64,000 nt of DNA from assembly GCA_944385095.1 (NCBI GenBank), contig CALWVS010000005.1, positions 1-64,000 of the forward strand, given 5' to 3'. Source of the stretch: an uncultured Oscillospiraceae bacterium. GTDB lineage: Bacteria > Bacillota > Clostridia > Oscillospirales > Oscillospiraceae. This document shows positions 26,798 through 34,579 of this stretch, piece by piece. The first letter of the stretch is position 1. Each line of letters opens with the position of its first letter. The translations under genes were made by a program, and so were the position numbers. The notes under the pieces were generated by a model that was given only the letters and a program-made list of their open reading frames with translations, ran no database searches and was not told the DNA's origin.

Positions 26798-26942
26798 AAA
26801 AGCTGGCGATGTGCTGGTGGTTCTGGAAGCCATGAAAATGGAAATTGAAGTTTCTGCTCCTGTAGATGGCACTGTAAAAGCAGTGGCGGCAACTGTGGGC
26901 AGTGCAGTAAACACCGATGACCTGCTGGTTACCATCGGTTGA
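26274..26942 (+). CDS. gcdD: glutaconyl-CoA decarboxylase delta subunit (OadG-like) fused to a second biotinyl domain
   Basis: 222 residues in four parts: an N-terminal membrane anchor (about 20-47, AVCGMVVVFMMLAILAAVII) as in the small OadG/GcdD subunits; a first Ala/Pro linker; the OadG C-terminal motif ELVAVMMAAIAEESGMSPNSF with FRITNV; a second Ala/Pro linker (about 112-150); and a complete biotinyl domain with EAMKME and K188. In the four-subunit Acidaminococcus enzyme delta and biotin carrier are separate proteins. Here delta carries its own biotin domain in addition to GcdC, so the carrier would be tethered to the membrane. GGGGAGG precedes the start. Confidence 0.9.
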   Translation: MPSVEKAILNPNNPLSVPEALMVAVCGMVVVFMMLAILAAVIIVISKIVASMEGSKKPAAAPAKSATPSTPAPAAAPAAPAVDEGELVAVMMAAIAEESGMSPNSFRITNVSAAPAVAPVAAPVAAPAPAPAPAPVAAPAPAAAPVAAPAAGETAVNSPMPGNVFKVECKVGQAVKAGDVLVVLEAMKMEIEVSAPVDGTVKAVAATVGSAVNTDDLLVTIG

Positions 26943-26957
26943 GAGGAGGGGTAAAGT

Positions 26958-28109
26958 ATGAATTTCTTCGCTGAAGTATTGATTGCAATTTTCGGAGGTT
27001 CCGGCTTTGCCGCTCTTCCCACTGACTGGCGTCAGGTTGTCATGATTGCTGTTGCCTGTGTGCTGCTGTATATGGGTATTGGCAAGGGCTTTGAACCTCT
27101 GCTGCTGGTTCCCATTGCCTTTGGTATGCTCCTTGCAAACCTGCCTCTGACAGGCTTGTTCAATCCCCCTGATGCTGCCAGCCACAGTGTTGGTTTCATG
27201 TGGGTGCTCTATCAGGGTGTGCAATACGCCATCTATCCATCCATCATCTTTATGGGCATTGGTGCGATGACAGACTTTGGTCCTCTGCTGGCAAACCCCA
27301 TGTCCCTGTTGTTGGGTGCTGCTGCTCAGCTTGGTATTTTTACTGCTTTCCTGATGGCTCTGGTGCTGGGCTTTACTCCTGCTGAAGCTGCTGCCATTGG
27401 TGTCATCGGTGGTGCTGACGGTCCTACTGCTATCTTGACCGCTTCTAAGTTGGCTTCCCGACTGATGCCGGCCATTGCCATTGCGGCATACTCCTATATG
27501 GCTTTGATTCCAATGATTCAGCCTCCTCTGATGAAGGCTCTCACTACAAAGGAAGCCCGCAAGGTCAAGATGAGCCAGCTGCGTGTGGTTTCTAAGACTG
27601 AGAAGATTATCTTCCCCATTGCAGTTACCATCTTTGTCATTCTGCTAATTCCTGATACCGCTCCTCTGATTGGTATGCTGATGCTGGGCAACCTGTTCCG
27701 TGAGTGTGGTGTGACTGAGCGTCTTTCTGATACTGCTCAAAATGCCCTGATCAATATTGTCACCATCCCGCTGGGTCTGTCTGTTGGCTTCAAGGCCACT
27801 TATGACAGCTTCCTGACAGTGGAGACACTTTCCATCATTGCTCTGGGTCTGACCGCATTCCTGCTGTCCACTGCTGGTGGTCTGCTGTTTGGTAATGTGA
27901 TGTATGTCCTCACCGGTGGTAAGGTGAACCCCCTCATCGGTTCCGCTGGTGTGTCTGCTGTGCCTATGGCTGCCCGTGTTTCCCAGACTGTTGGTCAGAA
28001 GGAGAACCCCTCCAACTTCCTGCTCATGCACGCTATGGGTCCCAACGTGGCCGGTGTCATCGGCTCCGCTGTTGCCGCAGGTTTCATGATCAAGGTGTTC
28101 GGTGGCTAA
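26958..28109 (+). CDS. gcdB: glutaconyl-CoA decarboxylase beta subunit (Na+-translocating carboxybiotin decarboxylase)
   Basis: Membrane subunit that decarboxylates carboxybiotin and exports Na+. The 383-residue polytopic protein matches the OadB/GcdB/MmdB family: GIGKGFEPLLLVPIAFG, GVQYAIYPSIIFMGIGAMTDFGPL, the family hallmark GGADGPTAI with the catalytic aspartate, and GNLFRECGVTERLSDTAQN. GAGGAGG precedes the start. It is the last gene of the cluster; a strong hairpin follows. Confidence 0.96.
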   Translation: MNFFAEVLIAIFGGSGFAALPTDWRQVVMIAVACVLLYMGIGKGFEPLLLVPIAFGMLLANLPLTGLFNPPDAASHSVGFMWVLYQGVQYAIYPSIIFMGIGAMTDFGPLLANPMSLLLGAAAQLGIFTAFLMALVLGFTPAEAAAIGVIGGADGPTAILTASKLASRLMPAIAIAAYSYMALIPMIQPPLMKALTTKEARKVKMSQLRVVSKTEKIIFPIAVTIFVILLIPDTAPLIGMLMLGNLFRECGVTERLSDTAQNALINIVTIPLGLSVGFKATYDSFLTVETLSIIALGLTAFLLSTAGGLLFGNVMYVLTGGKVNPLIGSAGVSAVPMAARVSQTVGQKENPSNFLLMHAMGPNVAGVIGSAVAAGFMIKVFGG

Positions 28110-28143
28110 TCGTTCCCACGAACTGCAAATGATTTACATGTAC

Positions 28144-28175
28144 AACGCAGATGTCTTTGAAAAGACATCTGCGTT
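28144..28175 (+). terminator. terminator of the gct-gcd-hgd cluster
   Basis: AACGCAGATGTCTTT pairs with AAAGACATCTGCGTT in a perfect 15-bp stem with a 2-base gap, 34 bases after gcdB, followed by a moderately T-rich stretch. Confidence 0.75.
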
Positions 28176-28189
28176 GCTCTATTTCTCTG

Positions 28190-28218
28190 TTTACAAAAAG
28201 TGGGGAAGTTAGTATAAT
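28190..28218 (+). promoter_or_regulatory. sigma-A promoter of the metal ABC importer
   Basis: TTTACA (28190-28195) and TATAAT (28213-28218) with 17-base spacing, 69 bases before the lipoprotein start. I could not recognise a Zur or MntR site with confidence. Confidence 0.75.
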
Positions 28219-28286
28219 AAAGCCTGCGGTGTCAGTTCAGAATTCCGCAATTTGGATGCCAAATTCACGAAAGGATTTTTATAACC

Positions 28287-29300
28287 ATGAATTTTAAAGC
28301 CATGTTTGCACTGTGTACTGCTTCTCTGCTTTTGTTGGCAGGGTGTTCCAACAAGCCAGCCAGTTCACAGGAACCTGTACAGAGTACAGCAAGTGGAACA
28401 ACACAAAGTACCCAATTACAGTCAGAGGATACAGTCGATTTAGTGGCAACCACTTATCCTGTCTATCTGTTGGCAAGTGCCATCACAGAACATGTAGAAG
28501 GTGTTCAAGTAACAAGGCTGAACACTGGTGCAGTTTCCTGTTTGCATGATTATACCCTCAGTGTCAATGATATGAAGCAGATTGAGGGTGCTGACATCAT
28601 TGTGATGAATGGGGCAGGGTTGGAAGAATTTATGGATGATGCACTGGAACGAACCACTGGTACTGTGGTGGACTGTTCTGTCAATGTGCCACTGCTGGAA
28701 AATGAGGGACATGTGCATGTAGAAGGGGATGAGAATGACCATGACCATGGGCATTGGGACCCACACTACTGGATGAATCCAGAAAATATGGTGATTGCAG
28801 CCGAGAATATTTATAATAAAATGGTTGAGCTGGATGCAGACAATACCCAACAGTATCAGGAGAATTTACTGACGGTAACTACAATGATGAATAGTTGGAA
28901 AAGCAATTTTGAGGATATGCTTCAGGTAGAAGAAGGACCAGAAATCACAGGTCTTATTACCTTCCACGATGGGTTCCGCTATTTTGCAGATGCCTATGAC
29001 CTGCCCCTGCTTGCTGCCATTGAGGAGGAGGAAGGCAGTGAGGCAAGTGCCAAAGAAATCAACGAAATCACCCAGTTGGTACAGGAATACCAAATCCCTG
29101 TGATTTTTACAGAGGTCAATGGTTCCGATGCCACTGCACAAGCCATTGCAAGAGAAACTGGCTGTCAGGTGGCACAACTCAACATGTTAATGGATGGACC
29201 AGAATACAGTGGGCTGGATGACTACTATGATGTGATGATTGCCAATGTTCAGGCGATTGTGAATGGATTTGCAGGAGAGGAAGTATTGGTAACAGAATGA
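28287..29300 (+). CDS. metal ABC transporter substrate-binding lipoprotein (ZnuA-like)
   Basis: Captures Zn2+ or Mn2+ outside the cell for the ABC importer. The 337-residue protein has a lipoprotein signal (LLLAGCSNK) and the cluster A-I fold: ATTYPVYLLASAI, GAGLEEFMDD, a His/Asp-rich loop (HVHVEGDENDHDHGHWDPHYW) and TFHDGFRYFADAY. The His-rich loop favours zinc over manganese. It is followed by ATPase and permease genes, each overlapping the previous by 4 bases. Confidence 0.92.
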   Translation: MNFKAMFALCTASLLLLAGCSNKPASSQEPVQSTASGTTQSTQLQSEDTVDLVATTYPVYLLASAITEHVEGVQVTRLNTGAVSCLHDYTLSVNDMKQIEGADIIVMNGAGLEEFMDDALERTTGTVVDCSVNVPLLENEGHVHVEGDENDHDHGHWDPHYWMNPENMVIAAENIYNKMVELDADNTQQYQENLLTVTTMMNSWKSNFEDMLQVEEGPEITGLITFHDGFRYFADAYDLPLLAAIEEEEGSEASAKEINEITQLVQEYQIPVIFTEVNGSDATAQAIARETGCQVAQLNMLMDGPEYSGLDDYYDVMIANVQAIVNGFAGEEVLVTE

Positions 29301-30100
29301 GAAAAATCAAACATGGAGCCTTAGCAGGGGGGTGCGGGGACTCCTGCTGTCTGAAACTGGACGGCTTAAATGTACGCATTCAGGGGGAAGAAATTTTAGA
29401 AGATGTGTCCTTTCATCTCCACTGTGGTGAAATTGCAGCCCTCATTGGACCAAATGGGGCAGGAAAATCCACCCTATTTCGCAGTATTTTAGGGCAAATT
29501 TCCTATTCTGGTACCATTTCTTTTACACAGGTGGGAGGACCTGCCATTCGTCTTGCAGATGGTACTACAATTGGGGGAACACGTCCACTGATTGGATATG
29601 TCCCCCAGTCTCCCAGCTTTGACCGTGGTGATCCTGTGACTGTGCTGGATTTCTTCACCGCTGCAACGGCGAAATGGCCGGTCTGGCTGCCCATTCCTAA
29701 AAAATATCGGGACCAATGCCGCAGAAGTTTGGAGCGCGTCCATGGAGAGGATTTGCTGGACAAACCCATGGGAGGATTGTCTGGAGGACAGCTGCAACGT
29801 GTACTGTTGGCATTGGCATTGGAACCAGTACCCCATATTTTGATTTTAGATGAGCCACTGTCCGGTGTGGATATTGAGGGTGAGCATCAGTTGCTGGATA
29901 TGTTGGATGAGATTCGTACCAAATATGACCTGTCCATTCTTCTGTCCACTCATGATTTTGCAACTTTGACTACCTTTGCAGATAAGGTGATTCTGTTGAA
30001 TAAAAAAGTGCTCAAAGCAGGAGCACCAGAAGAAGTGGTTGCTTCCCCCGAATTTTATGAGACATTCCATCTAAAGATGGGCAGAAAGGGGGAGAATTGA
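29297..30100 (+). CDS. metal ABC transporter ATP-binding protein (ZnuC-like)
   Basis: Energises metal uptake. 267 residues with Walker A GPNGAGKST, Q-loop VPQSPSF, signature LSGGQLQR, Walker B ILILDEPLSGVD and the H-loop in STHD. The first about 20 residues (rich in Gly/Cys, CGDSCCLKL) are unusual for the family and may be metal-responsive or simply extra. It overlaps both neighbours by ATGA. Confidence 0.93.
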   Translation: MRKIKHGALAGGCGDSCCLKLDGLNVRIQGEEILEDVSFHLHCGEIAALIGPNGAGKSTLFRSILGQISYSGTISFTQVGGPAIRLADGTTIGGTRPLIGYVPQSPSFDRGDPVTVLDFFTAATAKWPVWLPIPKKYRDQCRRSLERVHGEDLLDKPMGGLSGGQLQRVLLALALEPVPHILILDEPLSGVDIEGEHQLLDMLDEIRTKYDLSILLSTHDFATLTTFADKVILLNKKVLKAGAPEEVVASPEFYETFHLKMGRKGEN

Positions 30101-30945
30101 TGGAACTTTGGTACCAGCTTGTGGGTTTATTGCCTTTTGAATGGGCAGAACCGGACTCTATGTTCTTTATGAAGCATGCCTTGCTGGCTGTGCTGGTGAT
30201 TTCTCCCCTGTTTGGGATTCTTTCCACCATGGTGGTTCATAGTCGCATGTCCTTTTTTTCTGATGCGTTGGGTCATTCCGCCTTTACAGGTATGGCAATT
30301 GGTGCCATTTGTGGGTATCAGGAGCCAACGTGGGCTGCGGTGATTTTTGCGGTCATCTTTGCATTACTTTTTAATGTGGTGCGCCGACGTTCTGCCCTTG
30401 CCAGTGATACAGTGATTGGTGTGTTTTCCTCCACTGCGGTGGCACTGGGTATTTTTCTTTCTACTATAGGGGGGCGTTCGTTTACCAAGTTCAACAACCT
30501 GTTAATTGGTGATATTTTATCTGTGGAGCCATCGAAAATTGGATTGTTGGCAATCATTTTGCTGGCAGTTTTGGTGTTGTGGGCGTATTCCTTTAATGAT
30601 TTGATGCTCTCTGCCGTCCATCCGGCTCTGGCAGACAGTAGAGGAATCAAAGTATTTTGGCAGGAGACCTGTTTTTCCATTGCCATTGCAGTAGTGGTTA
30701 CCATTTCCATGACATGGGTGGGGCTGCTGGTTATCAATTCCCTGCTGGTACTGCCTGCCGCAGCTTCACGGAATGTTGCCAGAAGTATGTTCCAGTATCA
30801 TCTGTTGTCACTGGTGGGGGCAGTGGTAGCTGGAATTGCAGGGCTGATGACCTCCTACTATATAGGAGCTTCAGCAGGTGCAGCCATCACCCTGTATCTG
30901 GCGGTATGGTTTTTATTGACCTTCTGTGTTGGAAAACGGGGATAA
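30097..30945 (+). CDS. metal ABC transporter permease (ZnuB-like)
   Basis: Membrane channel subunit of the importer, 282 residues with about eight hydrophobic segments. Family segments are FFSDALGHSAFTGMAIG near residue 48 and WVGLLVINSLLVLPAAASRNVA near residue 208. It completes a full three-gene uptake system and is followed by a strong terminator. Confidence 0.93.
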   Translation: MMELWYQLVGLLPFEWAEPDSMFFMKHALLAVLVISPLFGILSTMVVHSRMSFFSDALGHSAFTGMAIGAICGYQEPTWAAVIFAVIFALLFNVVRRRSALASDTVIGVFSSTAVALGIFLSTIGGRSFTKFNNLLIGDILSVEPSKIGLLAIILLAVLVLWAYSFNDLMLSAVHPALADSRGIKVFWQETCFSIAIAVVVTISMTWVGLLVINSLLVLPAAASRNVARSMFQYHLLSLVGAVVAGIAGLMTSYYIGASAGAAITLYLAVWFLLTFCVGKRG

Positions 30946-30964
30946 CAACGGCATCTTACATCAA

Positions 30965-31013
30965 AAATACCCAGCTTTTGTACAAAATTTTCTTGTGCAA
31001 AAGCTGGGTATTT
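30965..31013. terminator. bidirectional terminator between convergent operons
   Basis: AAATACCCAGCTTTTG (30965-30980) pairs perfectly with CAAAAGCTGGGTATTT (30998-31013). It lies between the permease stop and the chemoreceptor stop, which face each other. Confidence 0.75.
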
Positions 31014-31022
31014 CCATAACAT

Positions 31023-33029
31023 TTATGATTGTGGGTTGGTGGAAAAACGGGTCAACAGTTCCTGTAACATCAGGGATTGCTGCGTCATTTCCTGACTGGT
31101 AGCGGCATTTTCCTCAGCTGTAGTGGCATTGAGTTGGATGGCCTGGGAGAACTCAGAAATGGTGTGGGTAATGCTGTCCAATTCCCTGCTTTGTTCCTGA
31201 GCAAGTAGGGAAATTTGTGTGGCATTCTCTGCAACTACAGCAGCAGAGGAGACAGCATCCAGTAGGGCATGTTCTGTCTGTGCTGCCGCTTTGTTGCCTC
31301 GGCTGATGGTGTCAATGGAGGATGAAATCAGGGATGCGGTATTTTGTGCCGCAAGAGAGGATTTCATGGCAAGTTCACGGACCTCATCTGCCACAACTGC
31401 AAATCCTTTTCCAGCCTCTCCGGCTCGAGCGGCTTCAATGGCTGCATTCAAAGCCAGTATGTTGGTCTGGAATGCAATGTCCTCAATGGTTTTGATAATT
31501 TGCCGGATTTGTTCAGAGGAGTCATTGATATTTGTCATTTCACGCATCATCTCTGTCATGCGAACTTTGCTGTCTTGCAATTTATCAGATAGTTCCTGTG
31601 TTACTATACCAGTTTGCACGGTACGCTGTGTGGTTTCATCTACGGTTTTTTGAATGAGATTCATTTCCTGTGAAATAGAATCTACTTGGGAAGACTGTTT
31701 GATGGAATTTTCTGAAATAGTCTGGGCATATTCGGAGGTCTGCTTTGCACCCATAGATACCTGCTGACAGGCAGTTTCAATTTTGGAGATGATGTCATTC
31801 ATCTGAGAAATGATTTTATGAATGGATTGCTCCACAGTGACAAATTCACCACGGTATTCCTGAGAAGGTTGAACTTGGAGATTACCCTGAGAGATTTGTT
31901 GCAAGATGAGAGAAATTTCATCAATCATAGAGCGCAGGTATTTTCCGGTATCCTGAAAGGAGGAGGACAGCAGACCAAGTTCGTCTTTGGAATCCACATG
32001 TAGCTGAAAATTAAAGTTACCCTGTTCCAAGTCCTGAGCAGCCTTGGTAATTTGTGCGATTGGTGCAAATTTGCGGTGCATCACTACAGACAATGCAACT
32101 AAGCCCAATACAATGGCGAGCAGAAATACAATGAAAATTCCAAAAAGTTGATGAATCAATGCCTGATGAATCAGACTTTGAGGGTAGACAAGACCTACAA
32201 TCCATTGGCTGGATGGTTCCCTCTGGGCATAAAAATATTTGGTATTTCCATCATAATCTTTGGTTAAAGTCAGATTGTCACAGGATTCCTCCAGCGCACC
32301 AATCCCAACATCACCTACTGTGACCATTTGTGTATCAGAAGTCTGGAGAGAGGGGTTTTCATGACTGAGTACATAGCCTGTGGCATCCACAAGGTAGAGA
32401 TAACTTCCATCGGATGGCTGATAGGTTTCCAGAATACTTTGAATTTCCTCTATGTACAGATCACGACCTACAATCCCATAAAAAGTCCCATCAATGTGGA
32501 TGGGAACAGAGATGGTGATGACAAAATTTCCTGTGGTTGCATCCAGATAGGGGCTGCTGATGTAGAGTTCAGAAGTTTTGACCTGAGTGTAATACTCATT
32601 TTGTGTGGGGTCATAGTCAGCATCGGGAATCCAACCATCACCGGAAATCATGGTTTTGTCCCTCAGAACCACATAGTCAGAAATAACACCATAAGAAGCG
32701 GCATATTCAGTGGAATTTTCCAAAATATCGTAGAGATTGTCATAGGTCAGTTCTTGAGGGGAGAGAGCTTGTAAAGTATTTTGCAATACCCTCAATTGTT
32801 CAATACGCACATCCAGCCAACCAGAGATACTGGAGTTATAATATCGCACCGTCTGCATCATCCAACTGGCTCGGTCTGTTTCAATGGACGATTTGGTAGA
32901 AAGCGTGCTAAAGAGGAACAGACTGGTGGCAGCCAGACAAAAAATAAACACCACAATTTTAAGCAGTGCACCAGCCAGAGAGGGGGATTTCCCAACCCCT
33001 TTTTTGTGAAACACAGCAGAATGTAACAT
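31023..33029 (-). CDS. methyl-accepting chemotaxis protein with dCache sensor
   Basis: Chemoreceptor of 668 residues. A first membrane segment (about 22-43) is followed by a periplasmic-side sensor domain of about 250 residues with dCache features ([46 protein letters not shown]). A second membrane segment near residue 290-312 leads into a HAMP domain and the signalling domain with the hairpin tip [20 protein letters not shown] and [19 protein letters not shown]. No chemotaxis or flagellar genes are nearby. The ligand is unknown; dCache domains often bind amino acids. Confidence 0.93.
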   Translation of the reverse strand: MLHSAVFHKKGVGKSPSLAGALLKIVVFIFCLAATSLFLFSTLSTKSSIETDRASWMMQTVRYYNSSISGWLDVRIEQLRVLQNTLQALSPQELTYDNLYDILENSTEYAASYGVISDYVVLRDKTMISGDGWIPDADYDPTQNEYYTQVKTSELYISSPYLDATTGNFVITISVPIHIDGTFYGIVGRDLYIEEIQSILETYQPSDGSYLYLVDATGYVLSHENPSLQTSDTQMVTVGDVGIGALEESCDNLTLTKDYDGNTKYFYAQREPSSQWIVGLVYPQSLIHQALIHQLFGIFIVFLLAIVLGLVALSVVMHRKFAPIAQITKAAQDLEQGNFNFQLHVDSKDELGLLSSSFQDTGKYLRSMIDEISLILQQISQGNLQVQPSQEYRGEFVTVEQSIHKIISQMNDIISKIETACQQVSMGAKQTSEYAQTISENSIKQSSQVDSISQEMNLIQKTVDETTQRTVQTGIVTQELSDKLQDSKVRMTEMMREMTNINDSSEQIRQIIKTIEDIAFQTNILALNAAIEAARAGEAGKGFAVVADEVRELAMKSSLAAQNTASLISSSIDTISRGNKAAAQTEHALLDAVSSAAVVAENATQISLLAQEQSRELDSITHTISEFSQAIQLNATTAEENAATSQEMTQQSLMLQELLTRFSTNPQS

Positions 33030-33377
33030 AGCAATTCTCCTTACGTTGAGATCTCTCTTTTGAATGTAGCGGTTTCTTACAGTTTGCTTTTATTTTATAA
33101 AAAACAGATTCATTGTGCCAGTACCAAAAACGACATCGCAAATATCAAAACTGGTACTTGACAGATGAACAGGTTTCTGTATGGAGAAAATAGAGAACAG
33201 TCAACATGTAACAATGTGTGTTCTATATGAACTCTAACAAGAGACTTTACTTACACTTTACCACGTTAGGAAAAGTTTAACATACTCTATACATTTCGTC
33301 AAACGGGGAAATCACAGGGAAAAAACGTAAGGTGTCCAGATAGACTTGTTGGTTTTGACAAGAAATATGGCAAAAAA
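33030..33377. other. long intergenic region upstream of the chemoreceptor gene
   Basis: No convincing gene is seen. It is AT-rich and should hold the chemoreceptor promoter, but I found no clear -35/-10 pair or flagellar sigma site. A small inverted repeat AGTACCA/TGGTACT (33120-33126 and 33152-33158) and a short palindrome near 33232-33243 are the only structures noticed. Confidence 0.5.
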
Positions 33378-33416
33378 ATCAGCCTCTTACAATAGAAAAG
33401 ATTGTGAGGGGCTGAT
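33378..33416 (-). terminator. terminator of the acidic orphan gene
   Basis: On the minus strand a 16-bp stem (two G-U pairs) is followed by seven T residues, 6 bases after the stop at 33422. Confidence 0.85.
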
Positions 33417-33421
33417 ATGGC

Positions 33422-33835
33422 TTAAGATTCAAATTCTACGCAAATGTGCTCTGTTCCATATTCTTCAAATTCTGCAATATAAGTTTCGATACGGCTGGCA
33501 AGTTCTGTATAGTTGTTTTCGTCAATGTCAGCATGGTCCATATCCCGTCTTGCCAGTTCCTCAGCTAGAATATCGAAAAAAACATTGTTTTCATACTCTA
33601 CAATGGCTTCATGGATACCACCTTCTACAAAAGCATGGGATGGAACAATTTCACCATCCAGATTTTCAGCCAGTGCGGTCATACCCTCGTCCAGCGCACG
33701 CCCAAACAACAAACTTTCCACCTCGTCATAGTCGGGGAAGCGTTGATCTCCACGGGTAGAGTTTAAAATCCAGTTTCCAATGTAAACCAAATCTAACAAT
33801 CGTCGAAATTGTTTGGATGATAGTTCCACATTCAT
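33422..33835 (-). CDS. acidic hypothetical protein
   Basis: I do not recognise the family. The 137-residue protein is strongly acidic with only one lysine, and contains neither a signal peptide nor a membrane segment. The N-terminus (MNVELSSKQFRRLLDLVYIG) looks like an amphipathic helix and the C-terminal half is predicted helical and Glu/Asp-rich. I start at 33835, which has a perfect AAGGAGG 7 bases upstream, rather than the longer frame. It is a monocistronic unit with its own promoter and terminator. Confidence 0.8.
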   Translation of the reverse strand: MNVELSSKQFRRLLDLVYIGNWILNSTRGDQRFPDYDEVESLLFGRALDEGMTALAENLDGEIVPSHAFVEGGIHEAIVEYENNVFFDILAEELARRDMDHADIDENNYTELASRIETYIAEFEEYGTEHICVEFES

Positions 33836-33887
33836 AAAAAAACCTCCTTGTTTCAACCAGAGCAGGGACGGGAGAGTTCTGCATCCC

Positions 33888-33924
33888 TGTGTCTCTATTA
33901 TAGTCTATGTGTCTCCATTTTCAA
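33888..33924 (-). promoter_or_regulatory. promoter of the acidic orphan gene with flanking direct repeats
   Basis: TTGAAA and TATAAT on the minus strand (33919-33924 and 33897-33902) are 16 bases apart. The octamer TGTGTCTC occurs twice on the plus strand (33888-33895 and 33908-33915), bracketing the -10 with 20-base periodicity, a possible operator. Confidence 0.6.
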
Positions 33925-33956
33925 AGGGAGAAAATAAAAAATTTTCCCCAAATCTA

Positions 33957-33985
33957 TTGTCATTTTTTCAGATTTATCATACAAT
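33957..33985 (+). promoter_or_regulatory. upstream promoter of the DUF1934-argS operon
   Basis: TTGTCA and TACAAT separated by 17 bases. A second, closer promoter follows at 34004. Confidence 0.45.
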
Positions 33986-34003
33986 AAATAACCAGTCTCC
34001 CCC

Positions 34004-34032
34004 TTTACAGATGAAATGATCCAGTGTATAAT
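34004..34032 (+). promoter_or_regulatory. proximal promoter of the DUF1934-argS operon
   Basis: TTTACA (34004-34009) and TATAAT (34027-34032) separated by 17 bases, 63 bases before the first start codon. Confidence 0.7.
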
Positions 34033-34094
34033 ACGTCCGCCCATTTTCTATCAAAGAGAGTGGAGATAGATTCAGATACGGTGGAGATGTTTCC

Positions 34095-34535
34095 ATGGAT
34101 ATGGAGAAGAATGTGATCATCTCAATCAAAGGGATGCAAAAATATGACCAGATGCCTGCCGATTCCATTGAGTTGGTGACGGAAGGAAAGCTGGAGCGAG
34201 AGGGGATTAGCTATACCCTCTCGTATCAGGAGAGTAAGTTGACTGGTATGGAGGGGACCTTGACTACCTTCCAGGTTGAGCCGGAACGAGTCACCTTGAT
34301 GCGAGTGGGGGAGTTCAATTCCCAGATGGTATTTGAGGAGGGGCGCAGACATATGTCTATGTATCAAACCCCCCACGGTTCTATGACAGTAGGTGTGAAT
34401 ACACGGCATCTGATGGCAGATTTGACCGATCAGGGCGGCGAGATTGAAATTGACTATGCCATTGAAATCGATCATGCTATGACAGGTCGCAGTGTATTTC
34501 AGATTTATGTAAAGGAAGCGGAATCACAGACGTAA
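34095..34535 (+). CDS. DUF1934 family beta-barrel protein (YwiB-like)
   Basis: 146-residue cytoplasmic protein of unknown function. Regularly spaced beta strands fit the calycin-like barrel of this family: ISYTLSYQESKLTGMEGTLT, then VTLMRVGEFNSQMVFEEGRR and the C-terminal IDYAIEIDHAMTGRSVFQIYV. In Bacillus the homologue also precedes argS, and here argS follows after 44 bases, so the assignment is well supported by context. Confidence 0.88.
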   Translation: MDMEKNVIISIKGMQKYDQMPADSIELVTEGKLEREGISYTLSYQESKLTGMEGTLTTFQVEPERVTLMRVGEFNSQMVFEEGRRHMSMYQTPHGSMTVGVNTRHLMADLTDQGGEIEIDYAIEIDHAMTGRSVFQIYVKEAESQT

Positions 34536-34579
34536 TGATACAGATTGGAACGACAAGAGAAAAGGTGTGAATCAACAAT

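Noticed and set aside
33030..33377. Riboswitch (for example cyclic-di-GMP type) upstream of the chemoreceptor
   Set aside because: Only a 7-bp inverted repeat with a long loop was found and no conserved motif of a known class.
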